Source: CAWAPD01 sp963783865 (GTDB taxonomy: Bacteria; Actinomycetota; Thermoleophilia; UBA2241). Taken from it: a stretch of DNA of 64,000 nt. A program made the position numbers and the translations under genes. This document shows, piece by piece, positions 8,650 through 20,077 of this stretch. The first letter of the stretch is position 1. Every line of letters begins with the position of its first letter. The notes under the pieces are model-generated. The model ran no database searches, was not told the origin of the DNA, and saw only the letters and a list, made by a program, of their open reading frames with translations. The stretch covers positions 62,001-126,000 of the forward strand of contig CAWAPD010000003.1 in assembly GCA_963783865.1 (NCBI GenBank). The letters are read 5' to 3'.

Positions 8650-9158
8650 TGCCGGGCGGCGACTTCCATCCCGTGCTGTTCGCGATCACGGCCCTGTGGG
8701 TGCTGGGCTGCGGCGCGGCGGTCGTGCTGCTGCGCAACGTGGTCCACTCGGCGATCGCCATGGTCCTCTGCTTCCTGGGGGTCGCCGCCGTGTTCGTGCT
8801 GTTGAACAACGGCCTGCTGGCGATCATCCAGATCTTGCTCTACGTGGGCGCCATCTCGGTCGTCATCCTGTTCGCGATCATGCTCACCGAGCAGAAGCGC
8901 GGCAACCTGTCGCTGTTCTTCAACCGGCAGAGCATCTTCGCCCTGCCGCTGACGGTGGCCACGGCCGTGGTGCTGACGGTCGTGCTGGTCACCTCGAAGC
9001 TGCCGCCGAACGGGTCGCAGTCGGCGTACGTGTCGATCCAGCGCATCGCGCTCGACCTGTTCAGCTGGTACGTGTTCCCCTTCGAGCTGGTCTCGCTGGT
9101 GCTACTGGCCGCCATGGTGGGCGCCATCATGCTCGCGCGCCGGGAGGGCGAGCTGTGA
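8649..9158 (+). CDS. nuoJ: NADH-quinone oxidoreductase subunit J
   Basis: A 169-residue membrane protein with five hydrophobic helices, and the conserved LLNNGLLAIIQILLYVGAIS stretch that includes the pi-bulge helix of NuoJ. ATG 8649 shares its A with the stop of the preceding gene. The gene overlaps nuoK by four bases. The membrane arm of complex I resumes here after the unusual input-arm genes. Confidence 0.95.
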   Translation: MPGGDFHPVLFAITALWVLGCGAAVVLLRNVVHSAIAMVLCFLGVAAVFVLLNNGLLAIIQILLYVGAISVVILFAIMLTEQKRGNLSLFFNRQSIFALPLTVATAVVLTVVLVTSKLPPNGSQSAYVSIQRIALDLFSWYVFPFELVSLVLLAAMVGAIMLARREGEL

Positions 9159-9469
9159 GCGCCATCGACTGGTACCTGCTGCTCGCCACCGGCCTGTTCT
9201 GCATCGGCGCCTACGGCGTGCTGGCGCGCCGCAACGTCGTGCTCATCGTCATGAGCCTCGAGCTGATGCTCAACGCCGTGAACATCGCCCTCGTGGCCTT
9301 CGCCAACTTCGTCGACCTGCCCGAGTTCAGGCAGCGCGGCATCTACTTCGCGCTGTTCGTGATCACCATCGCGGCGGCCGAGGTCACCGTGGGGCTGGCC
9401 ATCATCGTCGCCAACTACCGCAACCGGCGCAGCGTGCAGACCGACGAGTTCAGCGAGATGAGAGGCTAG
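9155..9469 (+). CDS. nuoK: NADH-quinone oxidoreductase subunit K
   Basis: A 104-residue antiporter-like small subunit with three helices and two conserved glutamates: one in the SLELMLNAVNIALVAFA helix and one in AAAEVTVGLAIIV. Both belong to the hydrophilic axis of the membrane arm. GTG 9155 overlaps nuoJ (GTGA). The length is normal for NuoK. Confidence 0.96.
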   Translation: MSAIDWYLLLATGLFCIGAYGVLARRNVVLIVMSLELMLNAVNIALVAFANFVDLPEFRQRGIYFALFVITIAAAEVTVGLAIIVANYRNRRSVQTDEFSEMRG

Positions 9470-9478
9470 GGGGGCGCG

Positions 9479-11376
9479 GTGCTCAAGACGGCCGTCACGC
9501 TGATCCCGCTCCTGCCGCTGGCCGGGTTCGTGGTCACGCTGCTGTTGGGCAAGCGCTTCATGGGCAGGCGCGCCGACGTGCTGTCGCTCGCGATGGTCAC
9601 GGTCTCGTGGGTGCTGAGCATGTACGTGGTCGCGCATGTGCTCGGCCATCGTGAGGAGGTCGTCAACTTCAACCTCTTCACCTGGTTCCGGTCGGGTTCG
9701 TTCGTCGTGCAGTGGGGCTACTACGTCGACACGCTGACCGCGGTGATGCTCGTCGTGGTGAGCACGATCGGCATGCTCGTCCACTACTACTCGATCGGCT
9801 ACATGCGCGGTGACGAGGGCTACTACCGGTTCTTCGCCTACCTGAACCTGTTCATGTTCAGCATGTTCATCCTGATCCTGGCCAACAACTACCTGCTCGT
9901 GTTCCTGGCCTGGGAGGGCGTCGGCCTCTGCTCGTACCTGCTGATCAGCTTCTGGTTCCGCAAGAAGAGCGCCTCGCAGGCGGGCAAGAAGGCCTTCCTC
10001 GTCAACCGCGTCGGCGACTTCGGCTTCACGCTGGGCATCTTCCTGATCTTCACGACGTTCGGGACGCTCCAGTTCGCGCCGGTCTTCGTGCAGGCCGGGC
10101 ATGCGAGCGCCGGCATCATGACGGCTATCTGCCTGTTGCTGTTCATGGGGGCGATGGGCAAGAGCGCCCAGTTCCCGCTGCACGTGTGGCTGCCCGACGC
10201 CATGGAGGGCCCGACCCCGGTCAGCGCCCTGATCCACGCGGCCACGATGGTCAACGCCGGCGTCTACCTGGTGGCGCGCTCATACCCGCTCTTCATCCAC
10301 TCGCACAGCGCGATGCTGGTAGTCATGGGGATCGGCACGTTCACCGCCATCTACGCCGCGCTCATCGCCCTCACCCAGAACGACATCAAGCGCGTGATCG
10401 CCTACTCGACCGTCTCGTCGCTGGGCTTCATGTTCATGGCCCTGGGGGCGGGGGCGTGGGTCGCGGGTGTCTTCTACCTGCTCGCGCACGGCTTCTTCAA
10501 GGGCCTGCTGTTCCTCGACTCGGGCTCGGTGATCCACGGCATGTCGGGCGAGCAGGACATGCGGAAGATGGGAGGCCTGCGCAAGAAGCTGCCCATCACC
10601 TTCTGGACGATGCTGATCGGCGCCGTCGCCATGGCCGGGATCCCGCCGCTGTCGGGCTTCTGGGCCAAGGACGAGATCCTCGGCGGCGCCTTCTCTCACG
10701 GCTACTACGTGGTGTGGGCCGTCGGCATCGTCGTCGCCTTCGTCACCGCCATCTACATGTTCCGTCTCATCTTCATGACCTTCTGGGGCGAGAACCGCGC
10801 GTCCGACGAGGTCAAGGCGCACATCCACGAATCGCCCAAGGTCATGACGGTGCCGCTGATCATCCTGGCGGTGCCGGCGGCCTGCATCGGCCTGTTCGTC
10901 GGCTGGTCGCCCGAGAGCGGCTTCGTCCACCGGTTCCTGGAGCCGGCGTTCAGGGGCCTCGAGGGCGAAGGGTTCGCGTGGGCCGGCACGGGCGGCCTGC
11001 TGATGCTGATCTCGATCGCCGTGGTCCTCGCCGGCACCTACGTGGCCTACGTCATGTACGTGCGCCGCAGCGAGCTTCCGGCGCGGGCCGCGGAGCGGTT
11101 CCCATGGGCCTATCGCTGGTCGTTCAACAAGTTCTACCAGGACGAGTTCTACGAGAAGGCCGTCATCCGCCCGACGATCAGGTTCGCCGGCTGGCTGTGG
11201 ACCTTCTTCGACACCAAGGTCATCGACGGCGCCGTCAACGGCCTCGCCTGGCTGTGGGAGCGCGCCGGGCGCGGCCTGCGGCCCTGGCAGACGGGCCGCG
11301 CCCAGAGCTACGCGATGAGCGTGCTCGTGGGCATGTTCGTCCTGTTCGTGCTGGTCAAGTTCTTCTGGGGGGCGTG

Positions 11377-11377
<1 letters not shown>
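9479..11377 (+). CDS. nuoL: NADH-quinone oxidoreductase subunit L
   Basis: A 632-residue Mrp-antiporter-type proton channel subunit with many transmembrane helices. Recognisable blocks are NNYLLVFLAWEGVGLCSYLL, HVWLPDAMEGPTPVSALIHA and GGLRKKLPITFWTMLIGA. The C-terminal region with the long lateral helix is present. GTG 9479 lies nine bases after the nuoK stop behind a GGGG-rich ribosome binding site. It overlaps nuoM by one base. Confidence 0.96.
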
Positions 11378-12972
<1,595 letters not shown>

Positions 12973-14532
12973 ATGGGCGGCCCGATCCCGACGCCGCTCG
13001 AGGGCCAGGTGGCCGGCAACGCGTTCTGGCTGTTCCTGCCCGGCATCGTGACGGCGGCGACGGCGATCCTCGTGCTGCTGGTCGATGCCGTGCTGCCGCG
13101 CCGCCGGGCGGTGCTCGCCTGGGTGGCCGCGGCCGGCCTGGTCGCCGCCGCCGCCGTCGCTCTCGGACAGTGGATGACCTGGAAGGGCGGCTGGGCGCTG
13201 TACGGCGTCTTCACCGGCAAGCTCCGGTTCAGCGGGCGCGAGGCCGTCGCCGGCTTCCACAGCATGGTCTCGATGGACCAGTACGCGCTCTTCTTCGTCG
13301 TGCTGTTCTGCGTGATCGGCGTCGTCTCGATCATGCTGTCCGACGACTACCTCAAGCGGCACCGCACGCGGCCCGGCGAGTTCTACGCCCTGCTGCTGAT
13401 GGTCGTGACCGGCATGATCGGCATGGCGGCGTCGACCGACCTGATCGCCCTCTTCGTCTCGTTCGAGCTCATGTCGCTACCGACCTATGTGCTCGCCGGC
13501 TCCCTGAGCGGCGACCGACGGTCGGGCGAGGCGTCGCTCAAGTACTTCGTCAACGGCGCCTTCTCGTCGGCGATCCTCGTGTTCGGGATGGCGCTGCTGT
13601 ACGGCCTGACGGGGGCGACGTCCTACGCGCAGATGCACGCCCAGGCCGGCTCGTTCCCGCTGACGAGCGGCCTCGGCGTCGCCGGCCTCGTGCTGGTGAT
13701 CACCGGCTTCGGCTTCAAGATCGCCGCCGTCCCGTTCCACGGGTGGGCGCCCGACGTCTACGAGGGGGCGCCGACGCCGTTCACAGCCTTCATGTCGGTC
13801 GGCATCAAGGCCGCCGCCTTCGCCGGCCTGATGCGCCTGTTCGGCGTGGCGCTGATGCACGGCTCGCTGATCTGGACCGACGCGCTCATCGTCCTCGCGG
13901 TGCTGACCATGGTCGTCGGCAACGTGCTGGCGCTGCCCCAGCGCAACATCAAGCGGATGCTCGCCTACTCCAGCATCGCCCACGCCGGCTACCTCCTGCT
14001 CGGCGTGATCGCCATGGGCCGTTCCCACTCCTCCGGGGGCGTGAGCGCCGTCCTGTTCTACCTCGTGGCCTACGCGTTCATGAACCTGGGCGCCTTCGGG
14101 ATCCTGGTGCTGATCCGCAACCGGCAGGCCGAGTTCCACTACCGGCTCGACGAGATCGCCGGGCTCGCCAGGCGCATGCCGGTCGCTTCCCTTGCGATGA
14201 CACTGTTCATGCTCTCGCTGACCGGTATCCCGCCGCTGGCCGGGTTCTGGGGCAAGTTCTTCATCTTCGCGGCCGCGGTCGACGCCCACCTGTGGTGGCT
14301 CGCAGTGGTCGCGGTCGTCATGAGCGCCGTGTCGGCCTTCTACTACCTGCGCGTCGTCTGGTACATGTACTTCCGTGAGGCGGCCGGCGCCGAGCCCGCG
14401 CTCGAGCGCACGAGCGCCGGCATGCGGGGATCGCTGGCGGTGGCGGCGCTCGGGGTCGTGGTCATCGGGCTGTATCCGCAGCCGGTCATCGCCGCCGCCC
14501 AGAACGCGCTGCGTATCCTGCTCGGCGGCTGA
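12973..14532 (+). CDS. nuoN: NADH-quinone oxidoreductase subunit N
   Basis: A 519-residue antiporter-like subunit that closes the operon. It carries FVSFELMSLPTYVLAG, the PFHGWAPDVYEGAPTPFTAF block and the NIKRMLAYSSIAHAGYLLLG helix. With nuoL and nuoM it completes the three pump modules, so the membrane arm looks fully capable of proton translocation despite the rebuilt input arm. No long terminator follows immediately; a promoter-like element and leader hairpin begin 35 bases later. Confidence 0.96.
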   Translation: MGGPIPTPLEGQVAGNAFWLFLPGIVTAATAILVLLVDAVLPRRRAVLAWVAAAGLVAAAAVALGQWMTWKGGWALYGVFTGKLRFSGREAVAGFHSMVSMDQYALFFVVLFCVIGVVSIMLSDDYLKRHRTRPGEFYALLLMVVTGMIGMAASTDLIALFVSFELMSLPTYVLAGSLSGDRRSGEASLKYFVNGAFSSAILVFGMALLYGLTGATSYAQMHAQAGSFPLTSGLGVAGLVLVITGFGFKIAAVPFHGWAPDVYEGAPTPFTAFMSVGIKAAAFAGLMRLFGVALMHGSLIWTDALIVLAVLTMVVGNVLALPQRNIKRMLAYSSIAHAGYLLLGVIAMGRSHSSGGVSAVLFYLVAYAFMNLGAFGILVLIRNRQAEFHYRLDEIAGLARRMPVASLAMTLFMLSLTGIPPLAGFWGKFFIFAAAVDAHLWWLAVVAVVMSAVSAFYYLRVVWYMYFREAAGAEPALERTSAGMRGSLAVAALGVVVIGLYPQPVIAAAQNALRILLGG

Positions 14533-14567
14533 GGCGCCGCCGCGCCGGCCCGGCCGTTCCGGTCCTG

Positions 14568-14597
14568 TATACTTCGCGGGGGCCGCTCCCGGCCCCC
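14568..14597 (+). promoter_or_regulatory. Promoter-like -10 and leader hairpin upstream of the phosphoesterase gene
   Basis: A TATACT box at 14568-14573 is a good -10 match, but no convincing -35 is visible upstream. It is followed by a hairpin with 7-bp arms (14578-14584 and 14591-14597), which would lie in the leader just before the ribosome binding site AAGGGA. The hairpin could also terminate nuo transcription. Confidence 0.45.
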
Positions 14598-14612
14598 ACG
14601 AAGGGAAACCTT

Positions 14613-15386
14613 GTGAAGATCCTGTTCCTCGGTGACGTGGTCGGCCAGCCCGGCCGCGACGCCGTGTTGCGGCACCTGCCACAGCTGATCGAAGAGCACG
14701 ACGCCGACTTCGTCGTCGTCAACGGCGAGAACGCCGCCAACGGCGTCGGCATCACGTCGAAGATCGCCCTGCGCCTGCTGGCCGGCGGCGTGGACGTGAT
14801 CACCACGGGCAACCACGTGTGGCGCCAGAAGGAGGTCTATCCCTTCCTGGCGGCCGACGACCGCATCGTGCGGCCGGCCAACTTCCCGGCCGCCAGCCCC
14901 GGCCGCGGTCTCACCTGCCGGCCCTCGCGCAGCGGCGAGCCGGTGGCGGTCATCAACCTCATGGGGAACCTGTACATCGACGCCGGCCTGTCGCCCTTCC
15001 GCATCGTGGAGCGGCTGGTCGAGGAGGCGGCGGCGCTGGCCGAGACGATCGTCGTCGACATGCACGCCGAGGCGACCAGCGAGAAGGTGGCCATGGGCCA
15101 CCTTCTCGCTGGTCGCGTCACCGCCGTCATCGGCACGCACACGCACGTGCAGACGGCCGACGACGAGGTCCTGGCCCCCGGCACGGCGTATATCACCGAC
15201 GTGGGCATGTGCGGCTCCCACGACTCGGTCATCGGGGTCAAGAAGGAGATCATCGTCCGCCGTTTCCTCACCGAGATGCCGGCCCAGTTCGAGGTCGCCG
15301 ACAGGGACGTGCGGCTGAACGGGGTGGTCGTGACCAGCGAAGGCGGACGCGCGATCGGCGTGCGGAGGCTTCTGCTACAGGATTAG
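14613..15386 (+). CDS. TIGR00282/YmdB-like metallophosphoesterase
   Basis: A 257-residue protein of the TIGR00282 family, whose members such as YmdB are 2',3'-cyclic-nucleotide phosphodiesterases affecting RNA turnover and biofilm decisions. Metal-binding landmarks are FLGDVVGQPGRDAV at the N-terminus, NGENAANGVGIT, TTGNHVW and VIGTHTHVQTADDEV. GTG 14613 follows AAGGGA. A perfect 45-base palindrome lies inside the coding sequence (15072-15116). Its right arm spells an atypical GHLLAGR segment with CTT, GCT and GGT codons, rare choices for this GC-rich sequence. It stands alone between nuo and the polysaccharide locus. Confidence 0.9.
   Translation: MKILFLGDVVGQPGRDAVLRHLPQLIEEHDADFVVVNGENAANGVGITSKIALRLLAGGVDVITTGNHVWRQKEVYPFLAADDRIVRPANFPAASPGRGLTCRPSRSGEPVAVINLMGNLYIDAGLSPFRIVERLVEEAAALAETIVVDMHAEATSEKVAMGHLLAGRVTAVIGTHTHVQTADDEVLAPGTAYITDVGMCGSHDSVIGVKKEIIVRRFLTEMPAQFEVADRDVRLNGVVVTSEGGRAIGVRRLLLQD
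15072..15116. repeat. Perfect palindrome, 21-bp arms and 3-base loop, inside a coding sequence
   Basis: The left arm is 15072-15092 and the right arm 15096-15116, separated by ATG. All 21 pairs match. It lies in frame within the phosphoesterase gene and encodes the residues around the conserved EATSEK block. No other coding palindrome of this size was seen in the window. Confidence 0.95.
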
Positions 15387-15486
15387 ACGAGGTACCATTT
15401 GGTCACCATCACCCCATGGAGGGCGGCCGATTGGGCGGCCGCCGAGGGCGGGTACTTGGTGATACGCGGTCAAGCGTGAGGGTCTG

Positions 15487-16998
15487 ATGGCTGGTGGGAG
15501 CGTCAAAGAGAAGACAGCATACGCCGTCGCGCAATCCTCCGTGCCTGCCTTCGAAGGCGAAGAGACTGCCTTCGCGCCGGCCGGTCGGCGGGTCTTCGTC
15601 ACCGTCCTCGCCGACGTCGTGGCCATCCTTCTCGCCGACCTGCTCGCGATCGGCATCACACGCTGGCTGACCGAGGCTCCGAGCGCGGGACGTGTGTTCG
15701 CCCAGTTCGACGTGGCGCCCAACGGCGGGGCGTTCGCCGTGCTCCTGCTGATCCCCTGGTGGTTGTTCGTGCTCTACTCCTTCGGGCTGTACCGGCAGGC
15801 GCAACGCAGCATCGGGGGGTCGAGCTTCGACGAGGCCATGCACGGCCTGACCGCCCTGACGGTCGGGGCATGGCTGCTGACGCTGGCACTCCTGGTCGTC
15901 GAGGGCGACGACACGTCGCTCGGCTACGTCCTCGTCTTCTGGGCCGCGGCGGCCGTGACGATCCCCGCGATGCGCTGGATCGCGCGTGCTGTTGTCTGGT
16001 CAGGCGACACTTTTGCGGAGCGCACGGTGATCATCGGCGCCGGCACCGTGGGCCACACCCTGGCGGCCAAGATCGACAAGCACCCCGAGTACCACCTGCG
16101 CCTCGTCGGGTTCCTCGACGACGGCGAGCCGCTGGGCCGGACCAACTCGTCGGTGCCGGTCGTCGGCCACCTGTCCGACCTCGACGCGGTGATCCGCGAG
16201 AAGGAGGTCACGCGCGTCATCATCGCCTTCTCCCGCGCCCGCCACCAGCAGATCCTGAGCGTCGTGCGGACCTGTGCGGAATACGGTGTGCGGGTGAACA
16301 TCGTGCCGCGGCTGTTCGAGATCCTCAGCTCGCAGATGGCGCTTGACGACATCGAGGGCATCCCGCTGCTCGATGTCGCCAACGTCGAGCTCAGCCGGTT
16401 CAACATGCTCGTGAAGCGGGCGTTCGACCTGGTGGTCGGCGGCCTGATCTTCCTCATCACGCTGCCGGTCATCGCCGTCCTGGCCACGCTCGTGAAGCTC
16501 GACTCGCCGGGTCCCGTGTTCTACCGGCAGCCGCGCGCGGGGCGCGGCGGGCGCGAGTTCCGCATCTTCAAGATGCGCTCCATGTACATCGACGCCGAGA
16601 AGCGGCGCAAGGAGCTGGCGGCGATGAACGAGTACTCGGGGCCGATGTTCAAGATCAAGGAGGACCCGCGGATCACGCGCCTCGGCGCCGTCATGCGGCG
16701 CTGGAGCCTCGACGAGCTGCCCCAGATCTTCAACGTCCTGTCGGGCGACATGAGCCTCGTGGGGCCACGGCCCCTGTGGGTCGAGGAGGCGAGGCAGTGC
16801 CGCGGCTGGACGCGCAAGCGGCTCGACATCACGCCCGGGATCACCGGTCTGTGGCAGGTCCTCGGCCGTAACGACATCCCGTTCGACGAGATGGTCAAGC
16901 TCGACTATATGTACGTCACCGGCTGGACGCTGAGCTGGGACGTGAAGCTGCTGGCGCAGACCGTACCGGCCGTGCTCGGCCGGCGAGGCGCCTACTGA
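15487..16998 (+). CDS. Priming glycosyl-1-phosphate transferase of exopolysaccharide synthesis
   Basis: A 503-residue polyprenyl-phosphate sugar-1-phosphate transferase (WbaP/CpsE type), which starts repeat-unit assembly on undecaprenyl phosphate at the inner membrane face. The N-terminal half has four to five hydrophobic helices and a Rossmann-like CoA-binding-type domain (VIIGAGTVGHTLA). The catalytic C-terminal domain begins at FDLVVGGLIFL and has SPGPVFYRQPRAGRGG, FKMRSM, SLDELPQIFNVLSGDMSLVG and GPRPLW. It opens the polysaccharide locus. The roughly 100-base upstream gap contains a short GC-rich inverted repeat. Confidence 0.94.
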   Translation: MAGGSVKEKTAYAVAQSSVPAFEGEETAFAPAGRRVFVTVLADVVAILLADLLAIGITRWLTEAPSAGRVFAQFDVAPNGGAFAVLLLIPWWLFVLYSFGLYRQAQRSIGGSSFDEAMHGLTALTVGAWLLTLALLVVEGDDTSLGYVLVFWAAAAVTIPAMRWIARAVVWSGDTFAERTVIIGAGTVGHTLAAKIDKHPEYHLRLVGFLDDGEPLGRTNSSVPVVGHLSDLDAVIREKEVTRVIIAFSRARHQQILSVVRTCAEYGVRVNIVPRLFEILSSQMALDDIEGIPLLDVANVELSRFNMLVKRAFDLVVGGLIFLITLPVIAVLATLVKLDSPGPVFYRQPRAGRGGREFRIFKMRSMYIDAEKRRKELAAMNEYSGPMFKIKEDPRITRLGAVMRRWSLDELPQIFNVLSGDMSLVGPRPLWVEEARQCRGWTRKRLDITPGITGLWQVLGRNDIPFDEMVKLDYMYVTGWTLSWDVKLLAQTVPAVLGRRGAY

Positions 16999-17127
16999 GG
17001 GCACGTCCGCCCGTCGCCGGCGGTGAGCCTGGTGGGAGACGATGCCGGCGACCGTGTGGCGACACGCACGGCGAAGGCAGCGGCCGACCACCCGCCCCCG
17101 AGGCGCTGGCAAGTGCCCAGTGAGGGT

Positions 17128-18597
17128 ATGGGTGAAGGCATGACCATCCAGACAGACAGGCCCGCGCCGCGCGTGGTCGAGGCCGGGGGCAGCCGGATCG
17201 AGCTGTTCGTCGACGACCGCATCGCCCCCGACGCGCGTGCCCTCGACCAGCTCGCGGCGCTCAGCCGGCTGCCCCACGTCGTGTCGCCGGTGGTCGCCAT
17301 GCCCGACATCCACTCCAAGGGCCGCAACCCGGCCCCCACGGGCATCGTCGTCGCCGTCGAGGGCGGCGTGGTGCCGCTGGCGCTCGACGCCGGTCTCAAC
17401 TGCGGCATGCGCGTGCACGTGCTGGACGCCGTCGCCGACGAGCTTTCGGAGGAGCGCCTGCGGCAGCTGTTCGCCGCCCTCTCGGAGGCCGTGCCGACGG
17501 GATGGTGGCCCGAGCCGGTACTGAGCGATCCCGAGCTCGAGGGTGTCCTGCGGACCGGCGCGGCCTGGGTGGTCGACCGCCGGGACGGCCGTGGCGGACC
17601 GGTGGCCCGCATCGAGAACGGCGGCGCGATCCCCGACCCGAGCCCGCGCGAGGTCCTGACCGGGCGCGTGCGGCGGCGGGCGCTGCGCGGGCTCGGCGTC
17701 CTGGGCGCCGGCAACCACTTCCTGGAGCTGCACGTGGTCGACAGCGTCCTGCACGAGCACGCCGCCGCCCTCGGCCTCGAGGAGGGTCGCCTGCTGGCGA
17801 TCCTTCACTCGGGCTCCGGCGTGGTCGGCAAGAACCTCGGGCTCTACTTCGGGGAGCGCGACGAGCTGCACGGGCGCCGCAAGCGGCAGACCCGCGCCGA
17901 GAAGCTGGTCTACCACCTGTCGGCGCCCGGACCGCGAGGCGCCCGCCTGCAGCACTTCCGCAAGGAGTTCGCCTGGCTGGCCGCCGATTCGGTCGAGGGG
18001 CGGCGGTTCCTGCGGGCGGTCGCCGTGGCGGCCAACTACGGCTACGCCAACCGGGCCGCCATCGGGGCCGCCCTCGAGCAGGCCGTCGCCCGCACGCTCG
18101 GCCCGTCGGTCGGCGCGCCCCTGCTCTACGACGTCTCGCACGTCCTCGTCCAGCGTGAGCAGCATGCCGGGCGCGACCTGTTCGTCCATCGCCACGGGGC
18201 CAGCCGCGCCTTCCCGCCGAGCCTGATGCGCGCGTCGGGAGCCGACGCCCTGTTCGCCGTCACGGGGCAGCCGTTCCCGGTGCCGGGCTCGATGGGCGAC
18301 CACAGCTACATCTGCGTCGGCAGCGAGGGCGCCGCCACGACCTATTTCTCGGCCAACCACGGGGCCGGCCGCACGCTCGACAAGCCGCAGGCGCGCGAGG
18401 CCTTCACCGCCGACGCCGTGCGCGAGCAGCTCTCGGACCGCGGCATCGCCCTATACCAGCACGGCGCCGACCTGGGGCTGGCCGAACAGGCCCCGGGGGC
18501 GTTCAAGGACGTCGCCGCCGTGATCGACGTGATGCAGCGGCTCGACGTCGCCGTGCCCGTCGCGCGCACCACGCCGCTCGCCACGATGAAGGGCTGA
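17128..18597 (+). CDS. RtcB-family RNA ligase-like protein, divergent
   Basis: A 489-residue member of the RtcB family, whose characterised members join RNA 2',3'-cyclic phosphate and 5'-hydroxyl ends using GTP and manganese. Supporting blocks are MPDIHSKG near 58, GAGNHFLELH, ILHSGSG, AANYGYANR, YDVSH, VHRHGASRAFPP, GSMGDHSY and NHGAGR, where the His corresponds to the guanylated residue. The usual DIGCG metal loop is altered to DAGLNCGM, with two extra residues between Asp87 and Cys92. ATG 17128 and ATG 17140 are both possible starts; a longer frame from GTG 17023 adds residues unlike the family. It lies between polysaccharide genes without an obvious functional link. Confidence 0.85.
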   Translation: MGEGMTIQTDRPAPRVVEAGGSRIELFVDDRIAPDARALDQLAALSRLPHVVSPVVAMPDIHSKGRNPAPTGIVVAVEGGVVPLALDAGLNCGMRVHVLDAVADELSEERLRQLFAALSEAVPTGWWPEPVLSDPELEGVLRTGAAWVVDRRDGRGGPVARIENGGAIPDPSPREVLTGRVRRRALRGLGVLGAGNHFLELHVVDSVLHEHAAALGLEEGRLLAILHSGSGVVGKNLGLYFGERDELHGRRKRQTRAEKLVYHLSAPGPRGARLQHFRKEFAWLAADSVEGRRFLRAVAVAANYGYANRAAIGAALEQAVARTLGPSVGAPLLYDVSHVLVQREQHAGRDLFVHRHGASRAFPPSLMRASGADALFAVTGQPFPVPGSMGDHSYICVGSEGAATTYFSANHGAGRTLDKPQAREAFTADAVREQLSDRGIALYQHGADLGLAEQAPGAFKDVAAVIDVMQRLDVAVPVARTTPLATMKG

Positions 18598-18601
18598 CGC
18601 A

Positions 18602-20077
18602 GTGTACGAGCAGCTGCGGCGCCTGTTCCGCCACTCGGCCGCCTACACCGCGGGGAGCATGCTGAACAAGGCGTTCGCGTTCCTGCTCGTGCCGATCTAC
18701 ACGCGCAGCATGACGCGCGGCGACTACGGCGACCTCGCCTTGCTGGGCGCCGGCGCGGCCGTGCTCGCCGTCGCCTACGAGTTCGGCATCTCGTCGGCCG
18801 TGATGCGCTTCTACTACGACTACGACGACGAGGGCTCCCGGCGCCGCTACATCGGCTCGATGTGGCTGTTCGTGACGGTCGCCACCGGGCTCGTGACCCT
18901 CGCGCTGCTGTTCTCGGGACACTGGTTCCTCGGCGCTTTGTTCAAGGACATCCCCTTCTGGCCGTATGTCGGCTTCACCATCCTCTCGACGTTCCTGTCG
19001 GCGGCCAACGTCATCCCCTGGGTGCTGATCCGCATCCGCGAACAGTCGACCCGGTTCATCGTGCTCGTGCTGGGCCAGTCGGTGGTGCTGGCCATCGCCG
19101 TGCTCGTGTTCGTGGTCGGCCTGCACCTCGGACTGCTCGGCGCCGTGCTGGCGGTCTTCGTGCAATCGTGCGCGATCTACGTGTTCTTCACCGCCTACAC
19201 CTTGCGCAACGCCTCGCTGCGCGGCGTGGCCTGGGCGTTCGTGGCCGGCTCGGTCAAGTACGGGATGCCGGTGCTGCTGCTGCAGGCGGGGTGGTGGGTC
19301 CTGGACGCGTCGGACCGGTTCCTGCTGCGCCACTGGCGCCCCGCGTCGATCGTCGCGCTCTACAGCGTGGGGTACGCCATCGGGCGCATCCTGATCATGG
19401 TCTCGCAGGCGATCAACCAGGCCTGGACGCCGTTCTTCTACGCCACGGTCAAGGAGAAGAACCCCGACGCCAAGCGCCTGTTCAGCTACACGGCCACCTA
19501 CTACACGCTCGTGGTCAGCGCTCTCGGGCTGGTCGTCGTCGTGTTCGCCCGCGAGGCGGTGCTGTTCTTCGGCGGACACGCGTACCTGCAGGCCGAGCGG
19601 GTGACGCCCCTGATCATGCTCGCCGCGGTGATCCAGAGCATGTTCTACGTGCCGAGCCGCGGCATCTTCCTGCAGAAGCGCACCGGCCTGCTGCCGCTGA
19701 TCCTCGGCGCCGGGGCTGCCGTCAACGTGGGGCTGAACCTGTGGCTGATCCCGGCCTACGGGATGATGGGCGCCGCGGTCGCGACCGTCGCCGGCTACGC
19801 GGTCGCCGTCGCGTTCACCTTCGTCGTCTCGCAGCGGCTGTACCCGATCGACTACCAGGTCGGCCGCATGGCGACGATCTTCGCCGTGCTGATCGCGCTG
19901 TCGACGGCCGCCACGCTGGTCCATCCATCGGTGTGGTACGTTGCCGTGCTGTGGAAGATAAGCCTGCTGCTGGCGGCGCCGGTGGCGCTGTGGGCGCTCG
20001 GTTTCTTCGAGGACGCCGAGATCGCCAGGCTGCGGCACCTGCTGGCGCGACGCCGGTCGGTGGGGGAGGCGACGTGA
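18602..20077 (+). CDS. Polysaccharide flippase (Wzx/MATE-like)
   Basis: A 491-residue membrane protein with about 12 to 14 helices. It has the N-terminal pattern of oligosaccharide flippases: AAYTAGSMLNKAFAFLLVPI, then YTRSMTRGDYGDLALL. Such proteins move lipid-linked repeat units across the membrane. GTG 18602 is four bases after the RtcB stop, and the 3' end overlaps the next glycosyltransferase by four bases, so it is co-transcribed with the polysaccharide genes. Confidence 0.9.
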   Translation: MYEQLRRLFRHSAAYTAGSMLNKAFAFLLVPIYTRSMTRGDYGDLALLGAGAAVLAVAYEFGISSAVMRFYYDYDDEGSRRRYIGSMWLFVTVATGLVTLALLFSGHWFLGALFKDIPFWPYVGFTILSTFLSAANVIPWVLIRIREQSTRFIVLVLGQSVVLAIAVLVFVVGLHLGLLGAVLAVFVQSCAIYVFFTAYTLRNASLRGVAWAFVAGSVKYGMPVLLLQAGWWVLDASDRFLLRHWRPASIVALYSVGYAIGRILIMVSQAINQAWTPFFYATVKEKNPDAKRLFSYTATYYTLVVSALGLVVVVFAREAVLFFGGHAYLQAERVTPLIMLAAVIQSMFYVPSRGIFLQKRTGLLPLILGAGAAVNVGLNLWLIPAYGMMGAAVATVAGYAVAVAFTFVVSQRLYPIDYQVGRMATIFAVLIALSTAATLVHPSVWYVAVLWKISLLLAAPVALWALGFFEDAEIARLRHLLARRRSVGEAT

